From positions 204,204 through 268,203 of the forward strand of contig CALKGE010000004.1 of the NCBI GenBank assembly GCA_938084685.1: DNA of 64,000 nucleotides, written 5' to 3'. Below the pieces are notes generated by a model. It made no database searches and was not told the DNA's origin. It saw only the letters and a list, made by a program, of their open reading frames with translations. The DNA is from an uncultured Pirellulaceae bacterium. GTDB lineage: Bacteria > Planctomycetota > Planctomycetia > Pirellulales > Pirellulaceae. Position numbers and translations under genes: made by a program. Shown here in pieces: positions 9,236 to 17,478 of this stretch (position 1 is the stretch's first letter; each line of letters starts with the position of its first letter).

Positions 9236-9670
9236 ATGAAACGTTTCGTAGCAATCATTGCTGTTCTTATGTTTACAGCTGTATCGTTAACCGCGACAGC
9301 TGGTCCTAAACTTGATGGAGTCAAATGTCCATTGAGTGGCAAAGCTGTTAAAGCAGACAAAACTGTTGACTACAAAGGTGGCAAAGTATTTTTCTGTTGT
9401 GCAAACTGCCCTAAAGCTTTTGACGCCAAGAAACACGGTAACAAAGCAAATCACCAATTGGTCCAAACTAGTCAGTACAAGCAGGCAAAATGCTTCCTGG
9501 CTGGCCGAGACCTCGATGCTTCCAAAGTTTGTAACATCGAAGGTGTCAAAGTTAATGTTTGCTGTGGTGGCTGCCAAAAGAAAGTCGCTGCTGCCAAGGA
9601 CAAAATCGCCATTGCCTTTAACGAAACAGCGTTCGCTAAAGGTTTTGTGAAGGTGAAAGCCAAAGAGTAG
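9236..9670 (+). CDS. Secreted protein with two YHS/TRASH-like Cys motifs, probable metal binder
   Basis: 144 residues, with AAGGAG eight bases before the ATG and a signal peptide (FVAIIAVLMFTAVSLTATAG). The mature part is an internal duplication. Copy one has CPLSGK (Cys31) and FFCCANC (54, 55, 58); copy two has KCFLAG (Cys86), VCN (99) and VCCGGC (109, 110, 113). The spacing of a Cys, a Tyr/Gly turn and a Cys-Cys-x2-Cys resembles YHS and TRASH domains, which bind copper, zinc or other soft metals. The rest is Lys/Ala-rich, giving a basic protein. A strong terminator follows at once, so the transcript ends here; with the preceding Cys-rich gene it may form a small metal-response pair. Confidence 0.75.
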   Translation: MKRFVAIIAVLMFTAVSLTATAGPKLDGVKCPLSGKAVKADKTVDYKGGKVFFCCANCPKAFDAKKHGNKANHQLVQTSQYKQAKCFLAGRDLDASKVCNIEGVKVNVCCGGCQKKVAAAKDKIAIAFNETAFAKGFVKVKAKE

Positions 9671-9730
9671 TCCGCATGGATTACTTGCGACGTAGTGTGT
9701 GAGTATCCTGCTTGCACACCGCAAATCAGG

Positions 9731-9765
9731 AAGACGCATGGTTTCGGCCATGCGTCTTTTTTTTT
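9731..9765 (+). terminator. Rho-independent terminator
   Basis: An 11-base perfect stem (AAGACGCATGG / CCATGCGTCTT) with a six-base loop is followed by an unbroken T tract. It ends the YHS-like gene transcript 60 bases after its stop codon. Confidence 0.93.
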
Positions 9766-9845
9766 GGGAACTGCCGCCCACACAACAGGCCTGCCTCCAC
9801 AATGGATAGAATGACCGTTTTGCTCCTCTCAAAATCAAACTGACA

Positions 9846-12125
9846 ATGTCCCGCTCCGCCTTACTCACTCTTCTACTGCTCGCTACTTTTCTCGCTTCAT
9901 CTCCGGAAGCATTCGCTAAAAAGCTTCGTCCATATCGTCCTGCAGATCTGATCGAACATTACCGTCGCGCCCATGCCTCTATCAATGACGTCAACAACAA
10001 GTTGGCAAGGCATCGTGTCGACCCCCACTGGTTCGAGGAAGACAAAAAATTCTGGTATGGCGTGGACCTTCCTGACGGACAAAAAGAATGGGTCGTGGTC
10101 GATTGCGTTGACGGCAAAAGACAGGCAGCCTTCGATCACATGGAAGTCGGTAAACAGCTATCCGGAATACTGGGAAGGGAGGTGAACGGATTCAAGCTGA
10201 ACCTGAGTGAGCTGACGTTTGACGAAGCATTAACCTACTGTGAGTTCAAATTCGAAGAGAGTCGCTATCGGTACACCTACGAGAACAGGAAACTGGAGAA
10301 ATTAACTCGAGCTGCTGTCCCAGCGGTACTGCAGACAGTCTCCACCACTGGTTTACAACCGGAACCACAACCGGAACCACAACCGGAACCACGATGGGAA
10401 TTCACCATCAAGCAGCACAACGCCGTACTGATCGATCGGCAAACCAAACAGGAACACAAACTTACCAGCGACGGTACCGAGAAAACTCCGTATCGATTTC
10501 ACCATTGGTCGCCGCGTCGTGACTTTGCAGTGTTTATGAAAGTAACGCCCGGCAATCTCAGCCAGGTGCATTTACTTGAGTCGACCCCCAAAGATTCGAT
10601 CAAAGCTAAACTCCATACTCGAACATATGCCCAGCCGGGTGACCGGTTTGATAGTTACGAACTGTGGCTGGCAAATACCGGTACGCAGCAGTGCTATGCG
10701 GTCGATTCAGACGTCATCGATTTTCACGGTCCTCCCCGTATCCAGTGGCACCAGGACAATAATTTCTTTACGTACCAGAAGGATGAACGAGGACATCAGC
10801 GAGCACGCGTGATCGCCGTAAACCCGACGGATGGCAAAACCAGAACCATTATCGATGAAACATCTGATACGTTTATCAATCAGATCAAGTTTTACCGTCA
10901 CTACTCAAGCGACGGCAAACGGATGATTTGGGCGAGTGAACGAAGTGGCTGGAACCACCTCTACCTCTATGATCTGCAAAAGGGAGAAATCATCACTCCT
11001 CTGACTCAAGGCGCATGGGCTGTCAAAAAAGTACATCACGTGGATGACAAATCAGGCTATCTGATATTCAGTGCGGTAGGTACGCAGGCGAACGAGGATC
11101 CATATCATGAACATTATTTCCGAGTCAATCTGGATGGCACCCAACTCATACGACTCACCGACGGAGACGGAACTCACCAGATCAAACTTTCGCCCAGCAA
11201 ACGTTTTTTGATAGACGAATATTCGCGGATTGACCAACCTCCTGTCCACACTTTGCGTGATGCTCATTCGGGCGAGTTCATTTGTCAGCTGGAAACTGCC
11301 GACATCTCCGCACTACTGGAACTGGGCTTTAACCTGCCCGAACGATTTGTGGCCAAAGGCCGCGACGGTGTGACAGATATTTATGGGATGGTATACCGCC
11401 CAAGAATATTTGACCCCAGGTTCAGTTACCCAGTGGTCGAGTACATCTATGCCGGCCCTCATGACTCGCACGTTCCCAAATCTTTCAAGACACAAATGAG
11501 GATGTTTCATCTGGCCGAACTCGGTTTTATCACCGTCATGATTGACGGCATGGGAACCGACAACCGGGGCAAGGCGTTTCATGATGTCTGCTGGCAGAAT
11601 CTGCAGGATTCCGGGTTGCCAGACCATATCGCATGGCTTCAGGCATTAAACAGAAAATACCCTCAATGTGACATCTCCAGAGTAGGTATATTTGGCACCA
11701 GTGCCGGCGGTCAAAGCAGCACCGCTGCTGTACTGCATCACGGAGATTTTTACAAGGTGGCCGTGTCGTCATGTGGCTGTCATGACAATCGTGTCGACAA
11801 ACACTGGTGGAACGAACAGTGGATGGGTTATCCGATTGCGGAACATTACAAAGAGCAGTCAAACATTACCAACGCCCATCTGCTGGAGGGAAATCTGCTG
11901 TTACTGGTGGGAGAAATGGATACCAATGTCCCACCAGAATCGACTTACCAGCTGGTAGATGCACTCATCAAGTCCAGGAAAGAATTTGATCTGCTTGTGG
12001 TTCCCGGTATGGGGCATTCCTCCGGAGGTGAATATGGCCAACGTCGGCGTTGGGACTATTTTGTCAGGCATCTCCACGGTCTTACGCCTCCCAACTGGAA
12101 TCAGCACAGTTACCCGCCGGAATAA
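9846..12125 (+). CDS. S9-family prolyl oligopeptidase / DPP IV-like peptidase, secreted
   Basis: 759 residues with a signal peptide (LLTLLLLATFLASSPEAFA). The middle is a seven-bladed-propeller-like region typical of the DPP IV N-terminal domain; the C-terminal third is an alpha/beta hydrolase. The catalytic Ser619 lies in GTSAGG, Asp692 in GEMDTNVPP and His724 in GMGHSSGG, all in the right order. It would remove dipeptides or cleave short peptides outside the cytoplasm. Near residue 172 the protein has a short PQPEPQPEP linker made by a 12-base tandem repeat, separating an extra N-terminal domain of about 165 residues from the propeller. It follows the terminator at 9731 and so has its own promoter. 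Confidence 0.9.
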   Translation: MSRSALLTLLLLATFLASSPEAFAKKLRPYRPADLIEHYRRAHASINDVNNKLARHRVDPHWFEEDKKFWYGVDLPDGQKEWVVVDCVDGKRQAAFDHMEVGKQLSGILGREVNGFKLNLSELTFDEALTYCEFKFEESRYRYTYENRKLEKLTRAAVPAVLQTVSTTGLQPEPQPEPQPEPRWEFTIKQHNAVLIDRQTKQEHKLTSDGTEKTPYRFHHWSPRRDFAVFMKVTPGNLSQVHLLESTPKDSIKAKLHTRTYAQPGDRFDSYELWLANTGTQQCYAVDSDVIDFHGPPRIQWHQDNNFFTYQKDERGHQRARVIAVNPTDGKTRTIIDETSDTFINQIKFYRHYSSDGKRMIWASERSGWNHLYLYDLQKGEIITPLTQGAWAVKKVHHVDDKSGYLIFSAVGTQANEDPYHEHYFRVNLDGTQLIRLTDGDGTHQIKLSPSKRFLIDEYSRIDQPPVHTLRDAHSGEFICQLETADISALLELGFNLPERFVAKGRDGVTDIYGMVYRPRIFDPRFSYPVVEYIYAGPHDSHVPKSFKTQMRMFHLAELGFITVMIDGMGTDNRGKAFHDVCWQNLQDSGLPDHIAWLQALNRKYPQCDISRVGIFGTSAGGQSSTAAVLHHGDFYKVAVSSCGCHDNRVDKHWWNEQWMGYPIAEHYKEQSNITNAHLLEGNLLLLVGEMDTNVPPESTYQLVDALIKSRKEFDLLVVPGMGHSSGGEYGQRRRWDYFVRHLHGLTPPNWNQHSYPPE
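10356..10391 (+). repeat. Three perfect 12-base tandem repeats inside the S9 peptidase gene
   Basis: CAACCGGAACCA occurs three times without a break and encodes Gln-Pro-Glu-Pro repeats of an interdomain linker. Copy number could vary between strains without changing frame. Confidence 0.95.
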
Positions 12126-12233
12126 TCCTGACGTTTATCACAGAATCCTGAGTACATCCTGGGGGGATTATTTGTTCCTATAGTTAGAAGCAACTCAAGA
12201 CAGGGGCCAATGTTTTGAAAGGAAGGTGATCGC

Positions 12234-12413
12234 ATGGTTACGCGAAATTCCTCCTATTCCGACGTTCGTGACTCACTGAAAGAACAATCGCTCGATGATA
12301 AACGGACATTTCTTGAGTCGATGATCGGACGTTTCCTGCGAATGGACCAAAACGCTCCGAACCGGCTCAAGGAGATTGAAGGAGCTATTGATTCCATTCT
12401 TGAGCAGGATTAA
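12234..12413 (+). CDS. 59-residue conserved-looking small protein, function unknown
   Basis: A short reading frame starts with ATG at 12234 behind a good ribosome binding site (GGAAGG, seven bases away) and ends with TAA at 12413. The protein starts MVTRNSSYSD, is charged and has a helical-looking second half (LESMIGRFLRMDQ, then LKEIEGAIDSILEQD) with no signal peptide or membrane segment. It lies 68 bases before the phosphatase with the pseudo-receiver domain and reads the same way, so the two may share a transcript; it might be a partner or regulator of that protein, but nothing in the sequence proves this. I recognise no family. Confidence 0.6.
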   Translation: MVTRNSSYSDVRDSLKEQSLDDKRTFLESMIGRFLRMDQNAPNRLKEIEGAIDSILEQD

Positions 12414-12481
12414 TCAATTGGTAAATCGGCGGTGATCTGCTAAATTGCCTAAAACAATTCGAACATCTAGCAGCACGCCAT

Positions 12482-13672
12482 ATGAACATCCTTGTCGGCT
12501 GGGAAACATCTCCCGAAACCGAAACTCTCGAACTAATGCTGAACGTGGGCGGCCACGAAGCGACTCTCTGTGGTGAAGTCGCCGAGTTTGACTCGGCGCT
12601 GCAGCAAACTGACTGGGACGTAGTATTGCTTTCGCTCAGTTTCCCGACACACGATGACTCTCTGGAAGTCTTTGAGCGCACAAAAGTTGCTTTGCCGGGA
12701 ATCCCGATTGTCGGTGCCGCAAAATCGGCAGACATTAATCACCTGATCCAGTTTATCTTGCAGGGCCTCTACTCACACATTCTGCGTGATGAGGAGGGCA
12801 ACTTTATCCTGCTACTGATGTCCATGCTTGAAGCTGCCAATGAAAATATGCGGGCCTTGCGGGCGCAGGTCATGGCAGAACGACTGAGGAAAGAAGTTGA
12901 ATCGGTTCGAAAACTGCAGGAATCCGTGATCCCCGATGATCTTCCGGAAACCAATGGTTATAAGGTGGTGGGCCGCTACGAGCCTTCTGAAATTCGCGTC
13001 GACGGAAAAAACATGGTCGTCATGGCTGGTGGAGACTATTACGACTCCTTCGCGTTGGATGACTCGCGACTGGTCATGCTTGTAGGCGACGCTTCGGGCC
13101 ACGGTGTAAAAGCCTGCATGTCCATCATGATAATGCACACTCTGATTAGCATGATTCGCAATAGTCGCTATGCCAACACGGCCGACTTCGTGAATACTGT
13201 CAACGACAGATTATGTCAAAGCGATATTGTGCAGGATGAAGGTGGCTTCATCACGATCATCTACTGCATTCTCGATACCAGCACAAACACCATTGAATGG
13301 ACATGTGCCGGCCACCCACTCCCCCTGCTTCAAAACCTGGAGACAAACGAAGTGATCATTCTTGGCGACGAAGAGCAGATCGGTCTGCCACTAGCTGTGA
13401 TGGAAGGCTGGACCTACGAATGCATTTCAGCAACGATTCCTCCCAAAAGCCGCCTTCTCATTTACACCGATGGGCTGGAGGAAGCATTTCCTACGAGTGG
13501 GGATGCGTTGACCGACCAGTTCGGAGTTAAAGGCATTATCGAGGCGATGCAGGAATCCAGAGACATGGCACTTACCGACGCGTTAGAACATATTTTTAAA
13601 CGCTCTTCGGACATCACCGAAGGTATCGGTCGGCACGACGACACATCCGTCATGATGATCGAAAGTGATTAA
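12482..13672 (+). CDS. PP2C/SpoIIE-type phosphatase with N-terminal pseudo-receiver domain
   Basis: 396 residues. The first about 120 residues follow the fold of a response-regulator receiver, but the acidic pair near the N terminus is lost (ILVGWET) and the expected phospho-acceptor Asp is Ser51 (DVVLLSLSFP); a Lys in GAAKSAD is kept. A short helical linker (EANENMRALRAQVMAERLRKE type) leads to a SpoIIE/PP2C domain with MAGGDYYD, VGDASGHGV, CAGHPLPLL, YTDGLEEA and GRHDDTSVMM, which carry the metal-binding Asp and Gly residues. It probably dephosphorylates an anti-sigma-factor antagonist or a similar Ser/Thr-phosphorylated partner, with input to the N-terminal domain not being Asp phosphorylation. 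No such partner gene is adjacent. Confidence 0.85.
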   Translation: MNILVGWETSPETETLELMLNVGGHEATLCGEVAEFDSALQQTDWDVVLLSLSFPTHDDSLEVFERTKVALPGIPIVGAAKSADINHLIQFILQGLYSHILRDEEGNFILLLMSMLEAANENMRALRAQVMAERLRKEVESVRKLQESVIPDDLPETNGYKVVGRYEPSEIRVDGKNMVVMAGGDYYDSFALDDSRLVMLVGDASGHGVKACMSIMIMHTLISMIRNSRYANTADFVNTVNDRLCQSDIVQDEGGFITIIYCILDTSTNTIEWTCAGHPLPLLQNLETNEVIILGDEEQIGLPLAVMEGWTYECISATIPPKSRLLIYTDGLEEAFPTSGDALTDQFGVKGIIEAMQESRDMALTDALEHIFKRSSDITEGIGRHDDTSVMMIESD

Positions 13673-13700
13673 AACGGTAAAGCACTAGTGAACCCGAGGA

Positions 13701-16247
13701 TCACTCGACTGGCTCTGCAGATTCTCCGGTCATCTCTGACTGCTCATCACCTTCTGTGCGAACAGGAGCCAGCAATTCGATAAAGTCCGGTCGTCCATAA
13801 CTCACAGCAAACGGCGGCAGCTCCAACAGGATCCCATCATGGGATTCGCTGCGAGTGGTTCCTAGCGCATCCTGGTGGCCAAAATCGATCCCTCGTTTAA
13901 TGAGATTGGAAGAGAAATCGATAATGCACAATGGTCGTTCGAATCTCGGTTGCAGGTTGACAACAACCACTTCACTGCGGCTCCGTTCATCCGACAATTG
14001 ACTCTGTTTCAATAAATGGCCGAAGCCCCGAATCATGCTATCCGCCAGGTTGACCCCGTCACGTGTCACGATGGGACTAACATCCACCAGCAGGACGTGA
14101 GTCGCTCCCCACAGAACCGCAGCTTCCACCGGAGCGTTATGAGCGAATCCTCCGTCCACCAACTCCAACCGGTCGCCAGCATCCGGCATTCCTTCCACGA
14201 CCTGTCCCGGAAAAGCGGGATAGATCGCTGAAGAACCCAATACAACGTTCATCAATTGATCTGGCGCTGTCTGCAGGTCAATACCTCGATTCCCAAACCG
14301 GGGTTCTTCCGACTCCGCATCGCTCTTCAGGTAAAAGTACAATTCCGAGGGTATTTCCGGGCGATTACGATCGATCGCCGTCGTCGTCAACACCAGATCG
14401 CGTTTGATCAACCCACTTTCTACCATCCACTGCCCCATCGCTGACAACCGTTTTTCGAGGGTCTGTTCGGCAGACACGTCGTAGTCCATCTCGTGATACG
14501 TCGCGTGCTGCTCGAGCATCGATGAAAACCCTCGCACCAGCGTCTGGCGAATTCCGTCTCCTGTCGATAACGTCTTCTCGTTTATCAGCATCGTGATCAA
14601 CTGTAACAGTGGTAATCCGAGCACTCCCAGGGTTAACACCCAGTGAATTCGCCCTCGCCGAATCCTTAACTCCTGTCTTCCTGGATCTGACGCCAAACGC
14701 GAGACAAAATAGTAGATCGCTCCCGTAAACAGCATGGTCATAGCTGTGAACTCGGCACCTATTCGGCACCACAACCACAAGTGATGCAGCAGGTGGTTGT
14801 GACCTAACATCACCCATGGCTCAAACGGAATTGCACACAAGACAAACTCAGCAGCCCCCACTGTCAATGAAGCTCGATAAAAGAACCTCAGCCTTCCTTC
14901 ATATTGCCGTCTGACAACTCTGCCAAACAGATAAATCAGGGTCATTTGCAAGAAGGCAAACCAGATACCAGCGTTTACTCGTACCACGATCGAAGGCAGG
15001 ATGATTTCCCTCTGGTCGAGTGATTCCCATACCTCACGCCATACTCCCTGCCCTTCTCGATAGGTCGAGACTTCCATCGACACAGGCACCGCATTCAATG
15101 CTCCGCCCGAAGTCCCCACCACCAGATCGATATCCAATGCTGCTCCATACTGCGAGTTCAACTGCTGCAAGTAGTTCTCAACTTCACTGATGACTCCGAC
15201 TTGATAAGCACATCGAGCACCTCCGCCAGAAAGCACCACCGCCAAGCGGAAGGGCTTTTCAGGAGCTGCGTTTTTCTGAGCGTGCGCCAATAACTGACCA
15301 ACGCCGCGTAAGTTCTGTCGCACGAGCAAATCGCGCGTTGCGTCAGCAATCGATGCCAGATTACTCTGCAATTCAACATAAGCTTGATCACCATCGGGAT
15401 CCGGAAGAAACAATGGCTTGGAACCTGAGTACACCTGCTCCTGAAGAAGTTTCTTGAGTGATTCCAGCTGATCATAATCTCGTCGGGCCACCAGTACATC
15501 GTGTGGAATCCTGACGGATTCCAGTTCGGCAATAGCTACCTTGGCAAGGCTTGCCTGCAACTGGGGAAGTTTTATTATCGCATCGTCCCAGACAAAACCG
15601 ATCGTCGTCACCTCACCCTGACTTTGGGCTAATGCTTCGAGCACCTGAGAGTGGGAATGCATATACCGGATGGCGTCATCGTTTACTTCGATTCCCAGCC
15701 TCTTCAGTACCAACTGGGGAACGAGTGCTCCGGACGCTGATTGGGGATGCACGAACAGGACTTCCAGCGTATCTTCCTTCGCCCTGGCCCGGATATCTTC
15801 CGCCGTAAGTGCTCCTCTGTCGGAATGCGTCAGGCAGACGGAGTGGTAAAACTTCTGAAACCCCTGCTGCCGGCGTTGCTCACTGCCCCAGGGCCCTGTT
15901 CCCACGCCGGCATCCATCGTCGCCAAATACTCATACTGACCGGACTGCGCACTTTGTAGCACTCCGCGCACATACCCGCCGGCCGTCAGCAGTGCTACAT
16001 CAATGTCGCCGGTAGCCAGCCAACGGGAGACTTCACGGTAAGAGCCCATCGCAATCTGAAACCTCACCGGTGGATTTTGCGAGCCGGAAAGTTGATCCAG
16101 CAATGCCTGCAACTCACCATTTTGATCCTGGAACATTTCATAGGTAACCACCCCCACGCGTACGGACAGGCCTTTTTGAGCTAACAGCAGGGAACTGGTA
16201 CTCAACAGCAGACAGACTGCCCACAGAGTTCTCAAAAACATATGCAT
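13701..16247 (-). CDS. PhnD-like / patatin fusion with membrane insert (phospholipase-like)
   Basis: 848 residues. A signal peptide (residues 1-24) is followed by a domain like phosphonate/sulfonate ABC binding proteins (about 28-310: VGVVTYEMF, DIDVALLTAGGYV, HPQSASGALVP). Then a patatin-like lipase begins: oxyanion loop GGGARC at 341-346 and the nucleophile Ser380 in GTSGG. Before the second catalytic element, Asp698 in DGG, there is an insert with about four membrane segments (near 421-443, 457-480, 490-515, 534-555). Both catalytic halves would therefore lie on the same, periplasmic, face. Patatins hydrolyse acyl esters of phospholipids. The ATG follows the TAA of the DUF4105 gene with no gap, with AAAGGTG as ribosome binding site, so the two are translated together. 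Confidence 0.8.
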   Translation of the reverse strand: MHMFLRTLWAVCLLLSTSSLLLAQKGLSVRVGVVTYEMFQDQNGELQALLDQLSGSQNPPVRFQIAMGSYREVSRWLATGDIDVALLTAGGYVRGVLQSAQSGQYEYLATMDAGVGTGPWGSEQRRQQGFQKFYHSVCLTHSDRGALTAEDIRARAKEDTLEVLFVHPQSASGALVPQLVLKRLGIEVNDDAIRYMHSHSQVLEALAQSQGEVTTIGFVWDDAIIKLPQLQASLAKVAIAELESVRIPHDVLVARRDYDQLESLKKLLQEQVYSGSKPLFLPDPDGDQAYVELQSNLASIADATRDLLVRQNLRGVGQLLAHAQKNAAPEKPFRLAVVLSGGGARCAYQVGVISEVENYLQQLNSQYGAALDIDLVVGTSGGALNAVPVSMEVSTYREGQGVWREVWESLDQREIILPSIVVRVNAGIWFAFLQMTLIYLFGRVVRRQYEGRLRFFYRASLTVGAAEFVLCAIPFEPWVMLGHNHLLHHLWLWCRIGAEFTAMTMLFTGAIYYFVSRLASDPGRQELRIRRGRIHWVLTLGVLGLPLLQLITMLINEKTLSTGDGIRQTLVRGFSSMLEQHATYHEMDYDVSAEQTLEKRLSAMGQWMVESGLIKRDLVLTTTAIDRNRPEIPSELYFYLKSDAESEEPRFGNRGIDLQTAPDQLMNVVLGSSAIYPAFPGQVVEGMPDAGDRLELVDGGFAHNAPVEAAVLWGATHVLLVDVSPIVTRDGVNLADSMIRGFGHLLKQSQLSDERSRSEVVVVNLQPRFERPLCIIDFSSNLIKRGIDFGHQDALGTTRSESHDGILLELPPFAVSYGRPDFIELLAPVRTEGDEQSEMTGESAEPVE

Positions 16248-17315
16248 TTATTCACCTTTGGCTGCCGTCGCATTTTTCAGCCCCTTCGCTCGTAAGTGTT
16301 CTGAATACGCGTCATCGATCTCGAAGCCGGAAATATCCACCAGATACTTGCTACGCATTTCATTCAGAGAACCAACGTCGGGAACGAGATTGGAGGCATA
16401 GACAATTTCGTCGACAAACCCTGAAAAGATCACTCTTTTATCCCATTTGGATATCGGAACTGCAGCGAATTTATTGAAATGCTGGAGCATATTACTGGCA
16501 CAACTGTTGGTGACCGTGTGATAGAACTCGGGGTGTTGCTGCAAATCGACAGCCCGCTGCATAACATCCAGAAACAACCGGCGGATGTTATCACGTCCAA
16601 TTGCCAGTGGATACATCCTGACAGGATCCAACCGAATGTGAGTTCTCAAGCCAACCAGATCCCGCTCGGTTCCAACGACATACTTTATTTCGTAGTTTCG
16701 GTAGATCCCTCTCAGCACTGAGAACTCCTCATTAACCTCCCGGTGTATTTCCACCGACACGGCTAGCGTTTCCGTATTTCCTGCCTCATTTTTGTATTCA
16801 AACGAAATGAAAACGTGAGCCACCCCTTCCCACTCAGAAATCTGTTCTACTCCCAACCAGACTTTCTCCAGGCGATCAAGTGGCACTCGGCGTGTAATCC
16901 AGTCCGGAGTAAAATCTGATGTCGACACGTACGAATAATTCCGTACGTTCGTAAACTCTGCAACTCCATCGACGACGTGCAATCCGAGCCTCCGTTGCAT
17001 TCCATCAGCCCACATGCGGTCCGCGGACGGTCGGACACAAAGCAAAGCCAGCAGGACAGCCAGGTCAAACAGGCTAATGCCATAGAACAGGATCTGCCTG
17101 TTTCGATAGCGGTATGCTGCCAGCATGCAGGCCGAAACGACTGCCACCACCAGCGTTAATCCGATTCGTGAATCCAACTTGGGAAAAAAGGTCAAGCCGG
17201 CAGCTGCCCATGTCAATGCGACCAACCAGCATACCCAACCAAGAATCTTCAGAGGCACATTTACTCTGGCCCCAAAAAACTTACCGTTTTCAAACATCTT
17301 TGCATTATAAATCAT
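16248..17315 (-). CDS. DUF4105 (Lnb N-terminal periplasmic domain) membrane protein
   Basis: 355 residues from an ATG at 17315, which has AGGAA at a good distance; an ATG two codons upstream is possible. Three membrane segments lie in the first about 110 residues (LGWVCWLVALTWAAAGLTFF, IGLTLVVAVVSACMLAAY, LFDLAVLLALLCV). The rest matches DUF4105, with the signature YHTVTNSCASNMLQHFN near residue 280, whose conserved Asn-x-Cys suggests a papain-like catalytic Cys. Members in Bacteroidetes and Proteobacteria are membrane or periplasmic and are often next to lipoprotein or lipid genes. The immediate neighbour downstream is the PhnD/patatin fusion, so a shared role in envelope lipid or lipoprotein processing is likely. 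The biochemical activity is not known to me. Confidence 0.75.
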   Translation of the reverse strand: MIYNAKMFENGKFFGARVNVPLKILGWVCWLVALTWAAAGLTFFPKLDSRIGLTLVVAVVSACMLAAYRYRNRQILFYGISLFDLAVLLALLCVRPSADRMWADGMQRRLGLHVVDGVAEFTNVRNYSYVSTSDFTPDWITRRVPLDRLEKVWLGVEQISEWEGVAHVFISFEYKNEAGNTETLAVSVEIHREVNEEFSVLRGIYRNYEIKYVVGTERDLVGLRTHIRLDPVRMYPLAIGRDNIRRLFLDVMQRAVDLQQHPEFYHTVTNSCASNMLQHFNKFAAVPISKWDKRVIFSGFVDEIVYASNLVPDVGSLNEMRSKYLVDISGFEIDDAYSEHLRAKGLKNATAAKGE

Positions 17316-17478
17316 CAGCATTTCCTACCGCACTTAAAGCCACGAATTCACAAGTGAAAAGGGGGCTTTGCAATGCAGATGGTTCTATTTTGATATAATC
17401 ATCGGCTGGTCTCGACATGACCAACCACCGTACGACATTGAAGAATCACGAAGAATATTTTGGAGTTAGTGAAAACCT

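Noticed and set aside
10356..10391. Short tandem repeats here and at 29508-29605 as a CRISPR array
   Set aside because: Repeats are contiguous without spacers, in frame and encode Pro-rich linkers.
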